Part shown: piece by piece, positions 49,027 to 57,692 of the stretch | How the letters are laid out: each line of letters starts with the position of its first letter | Position numbering within the stretch: the first letter of the stretch is position 1 | NCBI RefSeq assembly: GCF_013283875.1 | Contig: NZ_CP054139.1 | Coordinates: 1,984,001 to 2,048,000, forward strand | Reading direction: 5' to 3' | Length of the DNA: 64,000 nucleotides | Origin: Mucilaginibacter mali | Lineage (GTDB): Bacteria; Bacteroidota; Bacteroidia; Sphingobacteriales; Sphingobacteriaceae | Translations under genes and position numbers: made by a program | Notes under the pieces: model-generated | The model's database searches: none | What the model was told of the DNA's origin: nothing | The model's input: only the letters and a program-made list of their open reading frames with translations

Positions 49027-51069
49027 CTACAAAGTTTCCTTTAGCCACTCATAAAATTCGCGCTGCCAAACCAGGGCGTTCTGAGGTTTTAGCACCCAGT
49101 GGTTCTCATCGGGCAGGTACAGCAGTTTAGATTTGATACCCCGCAACTGCGCTGCCTGGAAGGCCTGCAAACCCTGCTCTATCGGCACACGGTAATCCTT
49201 GCCGCCCTGTATCACCATAATGGGGGTATCCCATTTGTCGACATAGTTGGATGGGTTGAACTTATCGTAGGTGCGCCTGGCGGTTTTATTGTCCTTATCC
49301 CAATAGTTGCCGCCAAGGTCCTTATTGGCAAACCAGATCTCTTCGGTAGTACCATACCAGCTCTTCATATCAAAAATGCCATCGTGCGCTATAAAGGTTT
49401 TGAAGCGTTTATTATGCACTCCGGCCAACATGTAAACCGAGTAGCCGCCATAGCTGGCGCCAACGCAACCGAGGCGGTTTTTGTCGACATAAACCTCCTT
49501 GCTGATATCGTCGACAGCCGACAGGTAATCCTTAATGGCCTGCCCGCCCCAGTCGCCGCTGATCTCGCGGTTCCACTCCACGCCATGGCCCGGCATGCCG
49601 CGACGGTTAGGCGCGATGACAATATAGCCCTGCGCCGCCATCAACTGAAAGTTCCAGCGGAAGGAATAACCCTGTGATAACGGCGATTGCGGCCCGCCCT
49701 GGCAAAACAACAGGGTAGGGTACTTCTTCGCCGGGTCGAAGTTGGGCGGGTAGATCACCCAGGCCAGCATATCCTTGCCGTCGGTGGTCTTGATGTGGCG
49801 CTCGTCTACCTTGCTCAGGCGGGTGCGGTTATAAATATCATTGTTAATACTGCTGATCTGTCGCATGCCGCCGTCGTTCAGGTTAACCACGTAGATCTCG
49901 TTAGCGTGGTTCATATCGGTGCGGTTAACAATAAGCGTATTGGCCGCCTGGGCAACAATGTTGTTGATATCCCACTGGCCGCTGGTCAGCTGCTTAATGG
50001 CGGACGGCGAACCCATGGTCATGCTCAGATCGATCTGGAACAGTTGCTCGGTACCGTTATGCACCGCCAGGAAGTAGATCTTGCTGCCATCGTTACTAAA
50101 ACGGAATGAGCTTACCGACTCGTCCCAGTTTTTAGTCAGATTGAACTTCTCGCCATTTTTGGGCTGGATCACAATATCGTTCTTATCAGCCTCGTAGCCG
50201 TCTTCCTTCATGCTCAGCCAGGCCAGCTTGCTGCCGTCGGGACTAAAAGCGGGGTTGGTATCGTAACCGTTCATGCCGGTGGTCAGTTCGGTAGTTTGGC
50301 CGGTGGCGATATCGTATTGATAAAGATTGGTATTGGTGCTTTGCGCGTAGTCCTTACCAGTCTTCTTTTTGCAAACGTAGATGATGCTTTTACCATCCGG
50401 ACTAAAGATCATATCTTCCAGGCCGCCGCTCGGTTTTTGGGGTACATCGTAAGGCTCAGATGCCATAATATCCTTCTCGTTGCTGATGGAGCCACCGTTA
50501 ATATCGGCTACAAACAGGTGCGAACATTTGCCGTTGGCCCAGGTATCCCAATGGCGGTAGTTCAGATCGGTAAATACGTAAGCGTTGCTTTTGGCCAGGT
50601 CGGCGTATTTATCCTTGCCTAAGATCTTGGCAATCGGCACATCGCGGCTAAACAGGATCTTCTTGCCATCGGACGAGAGGCGCACATTGTCGATATCGTC
50701 CATCGGCTGTGCGCTTAGCATGGTCATGTTATCGCCGTCGAGGTTCATTTGCCAAATACGGCCCTCAAACAGGTAAGTCACGCGGCCGCCGGGTGCTATC
50801 TTCAGTATCGACTTGCTACCGGGTTCGTTGGTGATCTGTCGCATTGGGCCACCGGCCACAGGAACGGTAAAAAGGTTCACTTCCGATTTATTCTGCACCA
50901 TGTTAAATTGCGTAACGCCGAACAGGATCTGCTTACCATCGGGGGTGATATGCTGATCGCCCAGGCGACCGAGTTTCCAAAGCGTTTCGGGGGTGAGGTT
51001 TTGCTTTACCTGCGCGTCGGCATCTGTCATGATAAGGGCTGCGATCAGTATTAAAAAATATCGTTTCAT
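49027..51069 (-). CDS. S9-family prolyl oligopeptidase/dipeptidyl peptidase, secreted
   Basis: A 680-residue protein with a signal peptide ending ADA near residue 19. Residues ~30-420 form a WD40-like beta-propeller (SPDGKSIIYVCKK, SPDGSKLAWLSMKEDG, SNDGSKIYFLA). The C-terminal alpha/beta-hydrolase has the nucleophile Ser in GASYGGY, Asp near GGKDYRVP and His in DENHWV. Such enzymes remove dipeptides or cut after small residues in the periplasm. It lies 5 nt after the SpmA-SpmB fusion gene and is therefore its operon partner; a link between peptide uptake and this transporter-like protein is possible. Confidence 0.92.
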   Translation of the reverse strand: MKRYFLILIAALIMTDADAQVKQNLTPETLWKLGRLGDQHITPDGKQILFGVTQFNMVQNKSEVNLFTVPVAGGPMRQITNEPGSKSILKIAPGGRVTYLFEGRIWQMNLDGDNMTMLSAQPMDDIDNVRLSSDGKKILFSRDVPIAKILGKDKYADLAKSNAYVFTDLNYRHWDTWANGKCSHLFVADINGGSISNEKDIMASEPYDVPQKPSGGLEDMIFSPDGKSIIYVCKKKTGKDYAQSTNTNLYQYDIATGQTTELTTGMNGYDTNPAFSPDGSKLAWLSMKEDGYEADKNDIVIQPKNGEKFNLTKNWDESVSSFRFSNDGSKIYFLAVHNGTEQLFQIDLSMTMGSPSAIKQLTSGQWDINNIVAQAANTLIVNRTDMNHANEIYVVNLNDGGMRQISSINNDIYNRTRLSKVDERHIKTTDGKDMLAWVIYPPNFDPAKKYPTLLFCQGGPQSPLSQGYSFRWNFQLMAAQGYIVIAPNRRGMPGHGVEWNREISGDWGGQAIKDYLSAVDDISKEVYVDKNRLGCVGASYGGYSVYMLAGVHNKRFKTFIAHDGIFDMKSWYGTTEEIWFANKDLGGNYWDKDNKTARRTYDKFNPSNYVDKWDTPIMVIQGGKDYRVPIEQGLQAFQAAQLRGIKSKLLYLPDENHWVLKPQNALVWQREFYEWLKETL

Positions 51070-51074
51070 AAAAT

Positions 51075-52313
51075 CTATCCAAAAAACAAATATGCAACTA
51101 AAATGGCGGCAATGATACCCGCGAAGTCGGCAATAAGGCCAGCGGGGATAGCGTAGCGCGACTTCTTAATACCCACCGAACCAAAATACAAGGCCACAAT
51201 ATAAAAGGTAGTATCTGCCGAACCATTGAAAATACAACCCAAGCGACCGGGGAAGCTATCCGGTCCGAAGGTTTTCATGGTATCTATCATCATCGCCTTA
51301 GAGCCTGAACCACTGAGCGGTTTCATATAAGCAACCGGCATGGCATCGATAAAGCGGGTATCGGTATGCAGTTGGGTAAACACCCAGCGCACGCCATCGT
51401 TAATATAACCCAAGGCCCCGCAATTGCGGAAAACGCTGATGGCAACCAACATGGCTACCAGGTAGGGGATGATCTTGATCGAAGTTTCAAATCCGCCTTT
51501 GGCCCCATCGATAAAAGCTTCAAAAACGGCTACTTTTTTTACCATGGCACCAATGATGAATATAACCGGGATGGCAAACAACATCACATTACTGGCAATC
51601 TTAGAGAAATCGCTGATCTCCTGCTTGGTTAAATAAGCGGTAAAATACCAAACCAGCAGGGTGATAAAAGCCGTCATCCCGCCCAGCCAAAGCATAATTA
51701 CCCTGTCCCAAAGGTTTATACGTTGCTTAATAGCTACTATCAGCATACCTACAACGGTGGCTACATAAGTGGCAATGATGCAGGGGATAAATACGTCGGT
51801 AGGGTCGTGTGCGTTCATGATGGCGCGTTGCGCGATGATGGTTACAGGCAATAACTGCAAGCCCGAAGTATGCAGCACCAGGAACATGATCTGCGAGTTA
51901 CTGGCGGTCTCTTTCTCCGGGTTAAGTTCCTGCAAGCTGCCCATGGCCTTTAAGCCCAGTGGGGTAGCGGCGTTATCGAGTCCCAGCAGGTTGGCCGAAA
52001 AGTTCATCATCATTTGCCCAACAGCCGGGTGATTTTTAGGCACTTCGGGAAACATGCGGTTAAAGAATGGGCCAACAATGCGCGATAGGAAGTTGATGGC
52101 GCCAGCCTTTTCGCCGATATTCATGATGCCCAACCAAAAAGCCATAGCGCCGGTTAATGGCAGTGCGATATCCATTACCGATGTTTTGGACGAATCGAAG
52201 ATCCCCTCAACCAGTTGCTTAAAGATCTCGGTATCACCTAAAAAAACCAGTTTAATCAGCGCCAGTGTAAAGGCAATGATGAAGAATGATATCCAGATAT
52301 AGTTTAACGTCAT
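51075..52313 (-). CDS. Nucleoside-recognition (Gate) domain protein, SpmA-SpmB fusion
   Basis: A 412-residue membrane protein. The N-terminal half has the SpmA pattern (ALPLTGAMAFWLGIMNIGEKAGAI, HPAVGQMMMNFSANLLGLDNAATPLGLKAM). The C-terminal half has the SpmB pattern (IPYLVAMLVAISVFRNCGALGY, MPVAYMKPLSGSGSKAMMIDTM, GCIFNGSADTTFYIVALYFGSVG). In Firmicutes these are two spore-maturation genes; Bacteroidota carry the fused form and do not sporulate, so its role is different and unknown, probably transport. It is the first gene of a two-gene operon with the S9 peptidase. Confidence 0.9.
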   Translation of the reverse strand: MTLNYIWISFFIIAFTLALIKLVFLGDTEIFKQLVEGIFDSSKTSVMDIALPLTGAMAFWLGIMNIGEKAGAINFLSRIVGPFFNRMFPEVPKNHPAVGQMMMNFSANLLGLDNAATPLGLKAMGSLQELNPEKETASNSQIMFLVLHTSGLQLLPVTIIAQRAIMNAHDPTDVFIPCIIATYVATVVGMLIVAIKQRINLWDRVIMLWLGGMTAFITLLVWYFTAYLTKQEISDFSKIASNVMLFAIPVIFIIGAMVKKVAVFEAFIDGAKGGFETSIKIIPYLVAMLVAISVFRNCGALGYINDGVRWVFTQLHTDTRFIDAMPVAYMKPLSGSGSKAMMIDTMKTFGPDSFPGRLGCIFNGSADTTFYIVALYFGSVGIKKSRYAIPAGLIADFAGIIAAILVAYLFFG

Positions 52314-52403
52314 GCTTGGTTTTTAAAAAGGTTTGAAGATAGGCTTTTTTGCAAAAATTAGGGCAATGCAATATTATGTTTATATTTATTCAGCTTAAAA
52401 AAA

Positions 52404-52838
52404 ATGATGAAGATCCCCGTTGTAGCTACCGTTGATGCCTTTATAGAGAAACTCAGAACCAGCAAAATCGACTGGGAACTGAAACCTGCGCCTGATAAAT
52501 GGTCGCCAAAGGAGATCATCGGGCACCTGACCGATAGCGCGCAAATTAACCTGCAGCGTTTTGTGCGCTGCACTTATGAAGAAAACTTTAAGCTGATCTA
52601 TTTCCAGGATGAATGGGTGGCGGCGCAGCAATATCAAAAGGCCGATACCACTACCGTACTGCTTTTATGGCGATTGATAAACGGGCAGATACAACGCGTA
52701 TTGGACAACTATCCCGCCGACCGCTGGCAGATGAAATGCGATAATGGCCGGGACACCGTTAGCCTGAACACCGTAGAATTTTTAGCGCACGACTACGTAG
52801 CCCATATGCAGCATCACTTAAAACAAATTATTCCTTAA
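52404..52838 (+). CDS. DinB-like four-helix protein
   Basis: A 144-residue DinB-superfamily protein. WSPKEIIGHLTDSAQINLQRF holds the first metal-binding His, and LAHDYVAHMQHHLKQII the last two. Two ATGs in tandem at 52404 and 52407 are both possible starts. Likely a metal-dependent transferase of unknown substrate. It is followed after 3 nt by a second DinB-like gene, then a DUF3052 gene overlapping by 22 nt, so the three form an operon. Confidence 0.82.
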   Translation: MMKIPVVATVDAFIEKLRTSKIDWELKPAPDKWSPKEIIGHLTDSAQINLQRFVRCTYEENFKLIYFQDEWVAAQQYQKADTTTVLLLWRLINGQIQRVLDNYPADRWQMKCDNGRDTVSLNTVEFLAHDYVAHMQHHLKQIIP

Positions 52839-52841
52839 GAT

Positions 52842-53291
52842 ATGAACCCGCTTACCGAGACCTGGCAGATACATAATCGCATTAACTTATACTTGCTCGA
52901 TGCTATTGATGAAGCTCACCTGAAAGATGTATCCACATCCAAAGGCCGTAACGTTGGCGAACAGTTTGCGCATATCCACAATGTGCGCCTGATGTGGTTA
53001 AAGGTTGCCGACCCTGGATTACTGGAAGGGTTAAATAAGATAGAGAAAGAAGGCATCACCAAAGAGTTGCTGACCACTGAATTAAAAGCCAGCGGCTTTG
53101 CCGTTGAACAGCTATTTGAAAAAAGCGGTGATAAGATAAAAGGTTTTAAGCCTAACGCTACGGCGTTTTTAGGTTACCTGATCTCGCACGAATCGCACCA
53201 TCGCGGGCAGGTTATGCTTTGCCTGAAGCAGTCGGGCCACGCGGTTGATAAAAAGATACAGTTTGGGATATGGGAATGGGGGACGAGATAA
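52842..53291 (+). CDS. DinB-like four-helix protein
   Basis: A 149-residue DinB-superfamily protein. GRNVGEQFAHIHNVRLMWLKV and LGYLISHESHHRGQVMLCLKQSGH carry the three metal-binding His of the family; the second segment is the typical ESHHRGQ motif. It follows another DinB-like gene after 3 nt and overlaps the DUF3052 gene by 22 nt. The two proteins are not close paralogues despite adjacency. Function is not established. Confidence 0.88.
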   Translation: MNPLTETWQIHNRINLYLLDAIDEAHLKDVSTSKGRNVGEQFAHIHNVRLMWLKVADPGLLEGLNKIEKEGITKELLTTELKASGFAVEQLFEKSGDKIKGFKPNATAFLGYLISHESHHRGQVMLCLKQSGHAVDKKIQFGIWEWGTR

Positions 53292-53707
53292 CGAAGCCTG
53301 CCGCAGGCTACTCGGGCACACCGTTGGCTAAGAAGCTGGGCATTAAGCAAGGCTTTGATATCGCTTTGGTTAACGCGCCCGATTATTATTTTCAACTCTT
53401 TACCGATCTGCCTGCCGACTTACAGATTGCTAATGAAATAAGCAGCGGGCACGATCTGATCCATCTGTTTGTAAAGGATAAACAATCTTATTTAAGCCTA
53501 TTGCCGATGTTAAAGGATCAGATCAAACAAAACGGTATGGTTTGGGTATCATGGCCCAAAAAGGCATCAAAAATTGTAACGGATATTACCGAAGATATTA
53601 TACGGAATGAGGCTTTACAAAACGGTTTGGTTGATGTGAAGGTTTGCGCCGTGGATGAGGTATGGTCGGGGTTGAAACTGGTGATCAGGGTGAAGGATAG
53701 GAAGTAG
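53270..53707 (+). CDS. DUF3052-family protein
   Basis: A 145-residue protein. GYSGTPLAKKLGIKQGFDIALVNAPDYYF at the start, then DLIHLFVKDKQSYLSLLPMLKDQIKQNGMVWVSWPKK and the C-terminal VDVKVCAVDEVWSGLKLVIR are diagnostic of DUF3052. Biochemical role is unknown. The start overlaps the end of the DinB-like gene by 22 nt (an ATG two codons later is equally possible), so the gene is translationally coupled. It is the last gene of the three-gene operon. Confidence 0.85.
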   Translation: MGMGDEITKPAAGYSGTPLAKKLGIKQGFDIALVNAPDYYFQLFTDLPADLQIANEISSGHDLIHLFVKDKQSYLSLLPMLKDQIKQNGMVWVSWPKKASKIVTDITEDIIRNEALQNGLVDVKVCAVDEVWSGLKLVIRVKDRK

Positions 53708-53721
53708 ACCAATAGTACCCG

Positions 53722-53830
53722 TTTGTCACGATAGAGCTGGGCTGGAATAGGGGAATGGGGCGAAAGAGAAATCTTATACGATATGTTTACCGCACGTATA
53801 AGATTTCTCACTATCGTTCGAAATGACAAG
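53722..53830. repeat. Nested palindrome, family A-related copy
   Basis: Inner arms GAGAAATCTTATACG (53766-53780) and CGTATAAGATTTCTC (53795-53809) are perfect 15-bp complements. An outer pair, TTGTCACGATAG at the left and CTATCGTTCGAAATGACAAG at the right, resembles the ends of family A. Located between the convergent DUF3052 and CorA genes. Confidence 0.75.
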
Positions 53831-53850
53831 TCTTATATTGATAAATGCCC

Positions 53851-54972
53851 TTACAACCTATTAAACCACCCCTTTTTCCAAAACACATACAACTGCACTA
53901 CGGCAATTACCCCCATCAGTACCAGGGCATAAATGTACCCATGGTTCCAGTACAGTTCGGGCATGTTATCCGGTATCACTTTGCCATCCGCACCCTGTCG
54001 CGAAAAGTTCATGCCGTAAATACCGGCAATAAAAGTCAAAGGGATAAATATCACCGAGATGATGGTCAGCACTTTCATGATCTCGTTCATACGGTTACTC
54101 ACCATAGATAGGTACAGATCGATAATGCTTGATGTGATCTCCTTATAGCTTTCTATCAGATCCATTATCTGGATGCAATGGTCGTAAGCATCGCGCAGGT
54201 AGGTTTTCACCTCCGGGGTGATCAGCGGACTATCCGTGCGGATCATATCGTTCACCTTATCGCGCTCGGGCCAGCTGGCCCGACGTAGGCCGATCAACTT
54301 GCGCTTCAGGTGCTGGGCATCGTACATAATGCTCTTATCGGCCTTATCGTATAGCCTGTCTTCAGTTGCGTCAAGGTAGTCGCCCATTTCAGCCAGTATC
54401 ACAAAATATTTATCAATGATAGTATCAGTAAGTGCGTAACACATATAACCCGGTCCGGCTGTACGGATGGCGCCCTTGCCGCCTTTTAACCGGCTTTTAA
54501 CGGCTTCGAAACGTTCTTCGTGGTCTTCTTCAAAGCTGATGATGAGATTCTTTTTTACAATCGCCGAAAACTGCGCGTTTACCAGCTCCTTGTCATCATT
54601 TAGGTGCAGGATACGGCTTACAGCAAAAACGTAGTGTTCGTACTCTTCAAACTTGGGCCGCTGGTGGCAACTGGTAATATCCTCTAAAACCAAAGGGTTT
54701 ATCTTTAGGTGATCGCCGATGGATTCGATCAGCTTGATATCACCCAAACCATTTATCTGGATCCAGTGCGTGTGGTTATCGCACTTTTTAAACTGATCCA
54801 GTATCACGCCAAGGTCGTTACCCTCCGAGCATACCAGTTCCTGCTCGTTGTACGAGTAAACATTAATGATCGGCTTCATAGCATTTTCCGATATGCGGAT
54901 CATGCCCGGGCTGTCGCCTACGTTACCAAGCTTTTTGGGGAAATTGATGCGGCTTTTTTTTCTGATCTCCAT
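53851..54972 (-). CDS. corA: CorA-family magnesium/cobalt transporter
   Basis: A 373-residue protein. The N-terminal ~300 residues are the cytoplasmic funnel domain (LIESIGDHLKINPLVLEDITSCHQRPKFEEYEHYVF), followed by two membrane helices. The first (ISVIFIPLTFIAGIYGMNF) ends in the YGMNF signature that forms the ion filter. Homopentameric channel for Mg2+ or related divalent cations. Its ATG follows directly after the WbqC stop codon, so the two are one operon. An N-terminal Lys/Arg-rich stretch is as usual for the Bacteroidota forms. Confidence 0.93.
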   Translation of the reverse strand: MEIRKKSRINFPKKLGNVGDSPGMIRISENAMKPIINVYSYNEQELVCSEGNDLGVILDQFKKCDNHTHWIQINGLGDIKLIESIGDHLKINPLVLEDITSCHQRPKFEEYEHYVFAVSRILHLNDDKELVNAQFSAIVKKNLIISFEEDHEERFEAVKSRLKGGKGAIRTAGPGYMCYALTDTIIDKYFVILAEMGDYLDATEDRLYDKADKSIMYDAQHLKRKLIGLRRASWPERDKVNDMIRTDSPLITPEVKTYLRDAYDHCIQIMDLIESYKEITSSIIDLYLSMVSNRMNEIMKVLTIISVIFIPLTFIAGIYGMNFSRQGADGKVIPDNMPELYWNHGYIYALVLMGVIAVVQLYVFWKKGWFNRL

Positions 54973-55584
54973 TTACAGGTAGTTTATAGTTTGTGGCCCC
55001 TGGTTAAACAGCAGGTCAACAATGCTCAGGTCTTTTAAAAACCCTTTGCGCTCTTCAAAAACCTGGAAGTAGGGTTTTTGTTCGGCGGCGGGTTCCTTCT
55101 TTGCATTGAAACTTAAACGCAGATCGGCACGGTCGGGGTAAGCCGGCTGATATTCTTCTGTATAGGTAATATTCGCTTTTATCTTCGTCATCCGCAACAG
55201 CATCTCCAGCAGTTGTTGATTGTAATCGAAAAGGTATTCAAACTTCTCTTCGTAAAAACGGGCAAAATCGCTTTCGTAGTACTCAAAATAAGCCGAACGG
55301 CGGTAACATGCCTGCAGGCTCATCCAGTGCAACCGCTGCCAGCGGAAATCGTAACTGATCTTTACATCCTTTATTTTGGTATGCACCTTGCTTCCTTTAA
55401 TAACAGGTACCACCAATGGCAGCAAACCATCGGGCGAGTAGATATGCGCGCGGTTACGATAGGTTTGTTTGATAAGGTGTTCCTCCTTTTCTATCAAAAT
55501 ATCCTGCTTGTGCTGGTTCAGTTTGCCAAACCAGGCAACAGGTGGCAGATAAAACATTGGGAAAACAGCACCTTTATCCATCAT
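54973..55584 (-). CDS. WbqC-family protein
   Basis: A 203-residue protein. PMFYLPPVAWFGKLNQHKQDILIEKEEHLIKQTYRNRAHIYSPDG at the N-terminus, then SYDFRWQRLHWMSLQACYRRSAYFEYY, is the WbqC pattern. Family members occur in O-antigen and other surface-sugar loci; the mechanism is not settled. Two ATGs in tandem give alternative starts. The gene lies directly before corA and is divergent from the LpxL-like gene across 39 bp. It may be linked to the envelope genes on the other strand more than to corA. Confidence 0.85.
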   Translation of the reverse strand: MMDKGAVFPMFYLPPVAWFGKLNQHKQDILIEKEEHLIKQTYRNRAHIYSPDGLLPLVVPVIKGSKVHTKIKDVKISYDFRWQRLHWMSLQACYRRSAYFEYYESDFARFYEEKFEYLFDYNQQLLEMLLRMTKIKANITYTEEYQPAYPDRADLRLSFNAKKEPAAEQKPYFQVFEERKGFLKDLSIVDLLFNQGPQTINYL

Positions 55585-55623
55585 AAATTTTTATGTTTGT
55601 TCAGAAAAAATTTTTCGAAAATA

Positions 55624-56511
55624 ATGATAAATAAAGGGCTTTCAAGAATAGGCGTATTCTTTTTGTACCTAATTTCCTTACTGCCCTTCTGGATGCTGTA
55701 CCTTATATCTGATGTATTGTACCTCATCCTGTATCGTATTATAGGTTACCGTACGCGGGTTGTACGCGAAAACCTGGCCAATTCATTCCCCGAAAAAAGC
55801 GCTGCTGACCGCCTTGCTATCGAAAAAAAATATTTCCATTACCTGGGCGACCTGATCATGGAAACGATAAAAATGCTCAGCATATCGCCGCAGGAGGCCC
55901 GTCGCCGAATGCGCCCATTACACAACGATACCGATAGCCGGGTGAACGAAATACTAAACCAAAGCCGCACCCTGCTGGTGGCAGCCGGGCACTATTGCAA
56001 CTGGGAACTCACCGCGCTAAGCTGCAGCATGATAACCGACGAGGCAAGGATCATTGTTTATAAACCATTGGCTAACCGGGTTTTTGACGATCTGTTTAAA
56101 GATGTACGCTCGCGCTTTGGCGGGACGCCGGTGGCGATGAAGGATATTTTGCGCAAACTGGTTACCCTGCGCGGTAAGGCCAGCTTAACGGTGCTGGTAT
56201 CCGACCAAACGCCGGTGCAGGAATCGGTACAATATTTTGCCCAATTTTTAAACCAGCCAACGGCAATATTTTTGGGGATAGAGAAGATGGCCATGGCCAC
56301 TAACGCGGTGGTAGGCTTTTGGGATGTACGCTGTGTGAAGCGTGGTTATTATGTTTACGATTTTATTCACTTTACCAGCGAGCCTAAAAAGACAGCCGAA
56401 TACGAAATAACAAATATGCATGTGGCTTATTTAGAACAAGTAATTAAAGCCGAACCACAGTACTGGCTGTGGTCGCACAAGAGATGGAAATTTAAGCCCC
56501 GAAATTTATAA
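55624..56511 (+). CDS. LpxL/HtrB-like lysophospholipid or lipid A acyltransferase
   Basis: A 295-residue protein from the ATG at 55624; a frame runs 137 codons farther upstream but lies antisense to the WbqC gene and is rejected. An N-terminal membrane anchor (VFFLYLISLLPFWMLYLISDVLYLILYRIIGYR) is followed by VRENLANSFPEK, typical of LpxL. The catalytic motif H-x4-E is GHYCNWE. SLTVLVSDQTP and the C-terminal EPQYWLWSHKRWKFKP match as well. It adds secondary acyl chains to lipid A or a similar glycolipid. It is followed directly by a GT2 glycosyltransferase (stop and start adjacent). Confidence 0.9.
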   Translation: MINKGLSRIGVFFLYLISLLPFWMLYLISDVLYLILYRIIGYRTRVVRENLANSFPEKSAADRLAIEKKYFHYLGDLIMETIKMLSISPQEARRRMRPLHNDTDSRVNEILNQSRTLLVAAGHYCNWELTALSCSMITDEARIIVYKPLANRVFDDLFKDVRSRFGGTPVAMKDILRKLVTLRGKASLTVLVSDQTPVQESVQYFAQFLNQPTAIFLGIEKMAMATNAVVGFWDVRCVKRGYYVYDFIHFTSEPKKTAEYEITNMHVAYLEQVIKAEPQYWLWSHKRWKFKPRNL

Positions 56512-57552
56512 ATGAAACCCCTGCCTAAAGTTGCTATTGTTATCCTTAACTGGAATGGCTTAAAGTATCTCAGCCAGTTTTTGCCTTCGGTAATGAAATC
56601 GGATTGGCCAAACCTGGAAATCGTTGTGGGCGATAATGCTTCCAGTGATGGTTCGGTACGCTTTCTTCAAAATACGTTCCCATCGGTACGCGTTATTCAA
56701 AACGATAATAATTATGGCTTCACCGGTGGCTACAACCGTGTGTTAAGCCAGGTAGAGGCCGATTATTATATCCTGCTTAATTCGGATATTGAAGTTACGC
56801 CTAACTGGATACAGCCGGTTATTGAACTGATGGAATCGGACGACATGATCGCCGCCGCCGCGCCAAAAATAAAAGCCTATCATAACCCAACCCATTTTGA
56901 ACACGCCGGCGCTGCCGGTGGTTTTATAGACAGTTATGGCTATCCCTTTTGCCGTGGCCGCATATTTTACGAAGTAGAAGAGGACAGGGGCCAGTACAAC
57001 CAATCGGGCGAAGTGTTTTGGGCTACAGGTGCCGCCTTGTTTATCAAAAAGAAGCATTGGGATATGACCGGCGGCTTTGACGAGCGTTTTTTTGCCCACA
57101 TGGAAGAAATTGATTTGTGCTGGCGCCTGAAAAACCTGGGCTACAAGATAATGTACTGCGCCGAATCGGAAGTGTACCATGTAGGCGGCGGGACGCTGGA
57201 TAAGGAGAACCCTTTTAAAACTTATCTCAATTTCCGTAATAACCTGCTGTTGCTGAAAAAGAACCTGTCGTTTGGGCGTGCGCTGTTTACTATAAGTATC
57301 CGCTTCTGTTTAGATCTGATGGCGATCATTCGCTTTATGAACGAGGGTAAGCGCAAGGACGCCTGGGCTATCAGCCGGGCACATCAAAACTTTATCAGAC
57401 AATTGTTTAAGTCCAACAAGCAAGTGGCCAAAGTAGCCAAGGCGCATCACTCAACGCTGAAGTGTATGTATAAGCATAACATTGTGTGGGATTTCTTTAT
57501 CAAAAAGAAAAAGGCATTCAGCGATTTGCTGTTGGAAGACTTTTATAAGTAG
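56512..57552 (+). CDS. Glycosyltransferase family 2
   Basis: A 346-residue GT-A enzyme. KVAIVILNWNGLKYLSQFLPSVMKSDWPNLEIVVGDNASSDGSVRFL is the nucleotide-sugar part, ILLNSDIEVTPNW carries the metal-binding acidic residues, and FWATGAALFIKKKHWDMTGGFDERFFAHMEEIDLCWRLKNLGY carries the acceptor side with the conserved Glu-Asp region. Similar to rhamnosyltransferase-like GT2 proteins of surface glycan assembly. Its ATG follows the LpxL-like stop directly, so the two are co-translated and likely both modify envelope glycolipids. Confidence 0.92.
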   Translation: MKPLPKVAIVILNWNGLKYLSQFLPSVMKSDWPNLEIVVGDNASSDGSVRFLQNTFPSVRVIQNDNNYGFTGGYNRVLSQVEADYYILLNSDIEVTPNWIQPVIELMESDDMIAAAAPKIKAYHNPTHFEHAGAAGGFIDSYGYPFCRGRIFYEVEEDRGQYNQSGEVFWATGAALFIKKKHWDMTGGFDERFFAHMEEIDLCWRLKNLGYKIMYCAESEVYHVGGGTLDKENPFKTYLNFRNNLLLLKKNLSFGRALFTISIRFCLDLMAIIRFMNEGKRKDAWAISRAHQNFIRQLFKSNKQVAKVAKAHHSTLKCMYKHNIVWDFFIKKKKAFSDLLLEDFYK

Positions 57553-57565
57553 ACTCCAGGGGGCA

Positions 57566-57692
57566 ATTTAACCACAAAGTGCGCAAGGTTTTTTCGTAAA
57601 GGACACAAAGCTTTTATATCCGAACAAGCAAAAAAACTTTGTGCCTTTGTGCTAACAAATTCACTATTTCTTTGTGCCCTTTGTGGCTAAAT
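57566..57692. repeat. Dispersed palindromic repeat, family B copy 2
   Basis: ATTTAACCACAAAG (57566-57579) pairs with CTTTGTGGCTAAAT (57679-57692) with one mismatch. The right part, from 57664, is also the coding end of the MscS gene on the minus strand: residues LATKGTKK and the stop come from the repeat. The GGGCAATTT lead is shared with copy 1. Confidence 0.85.

Noticed and set aside
49099..49677. 192-codon plus-strand frame
   Set aside because: Antisense to the catalytic domain of the S9 peptidase gene.
55213..55623. N-terminal extension of the LpxL-like protein
   Set aside because: It runs antisense through the WbqC gene and lacks homology; the membrane anchor typical of the family starts just after the ATG at 55624.
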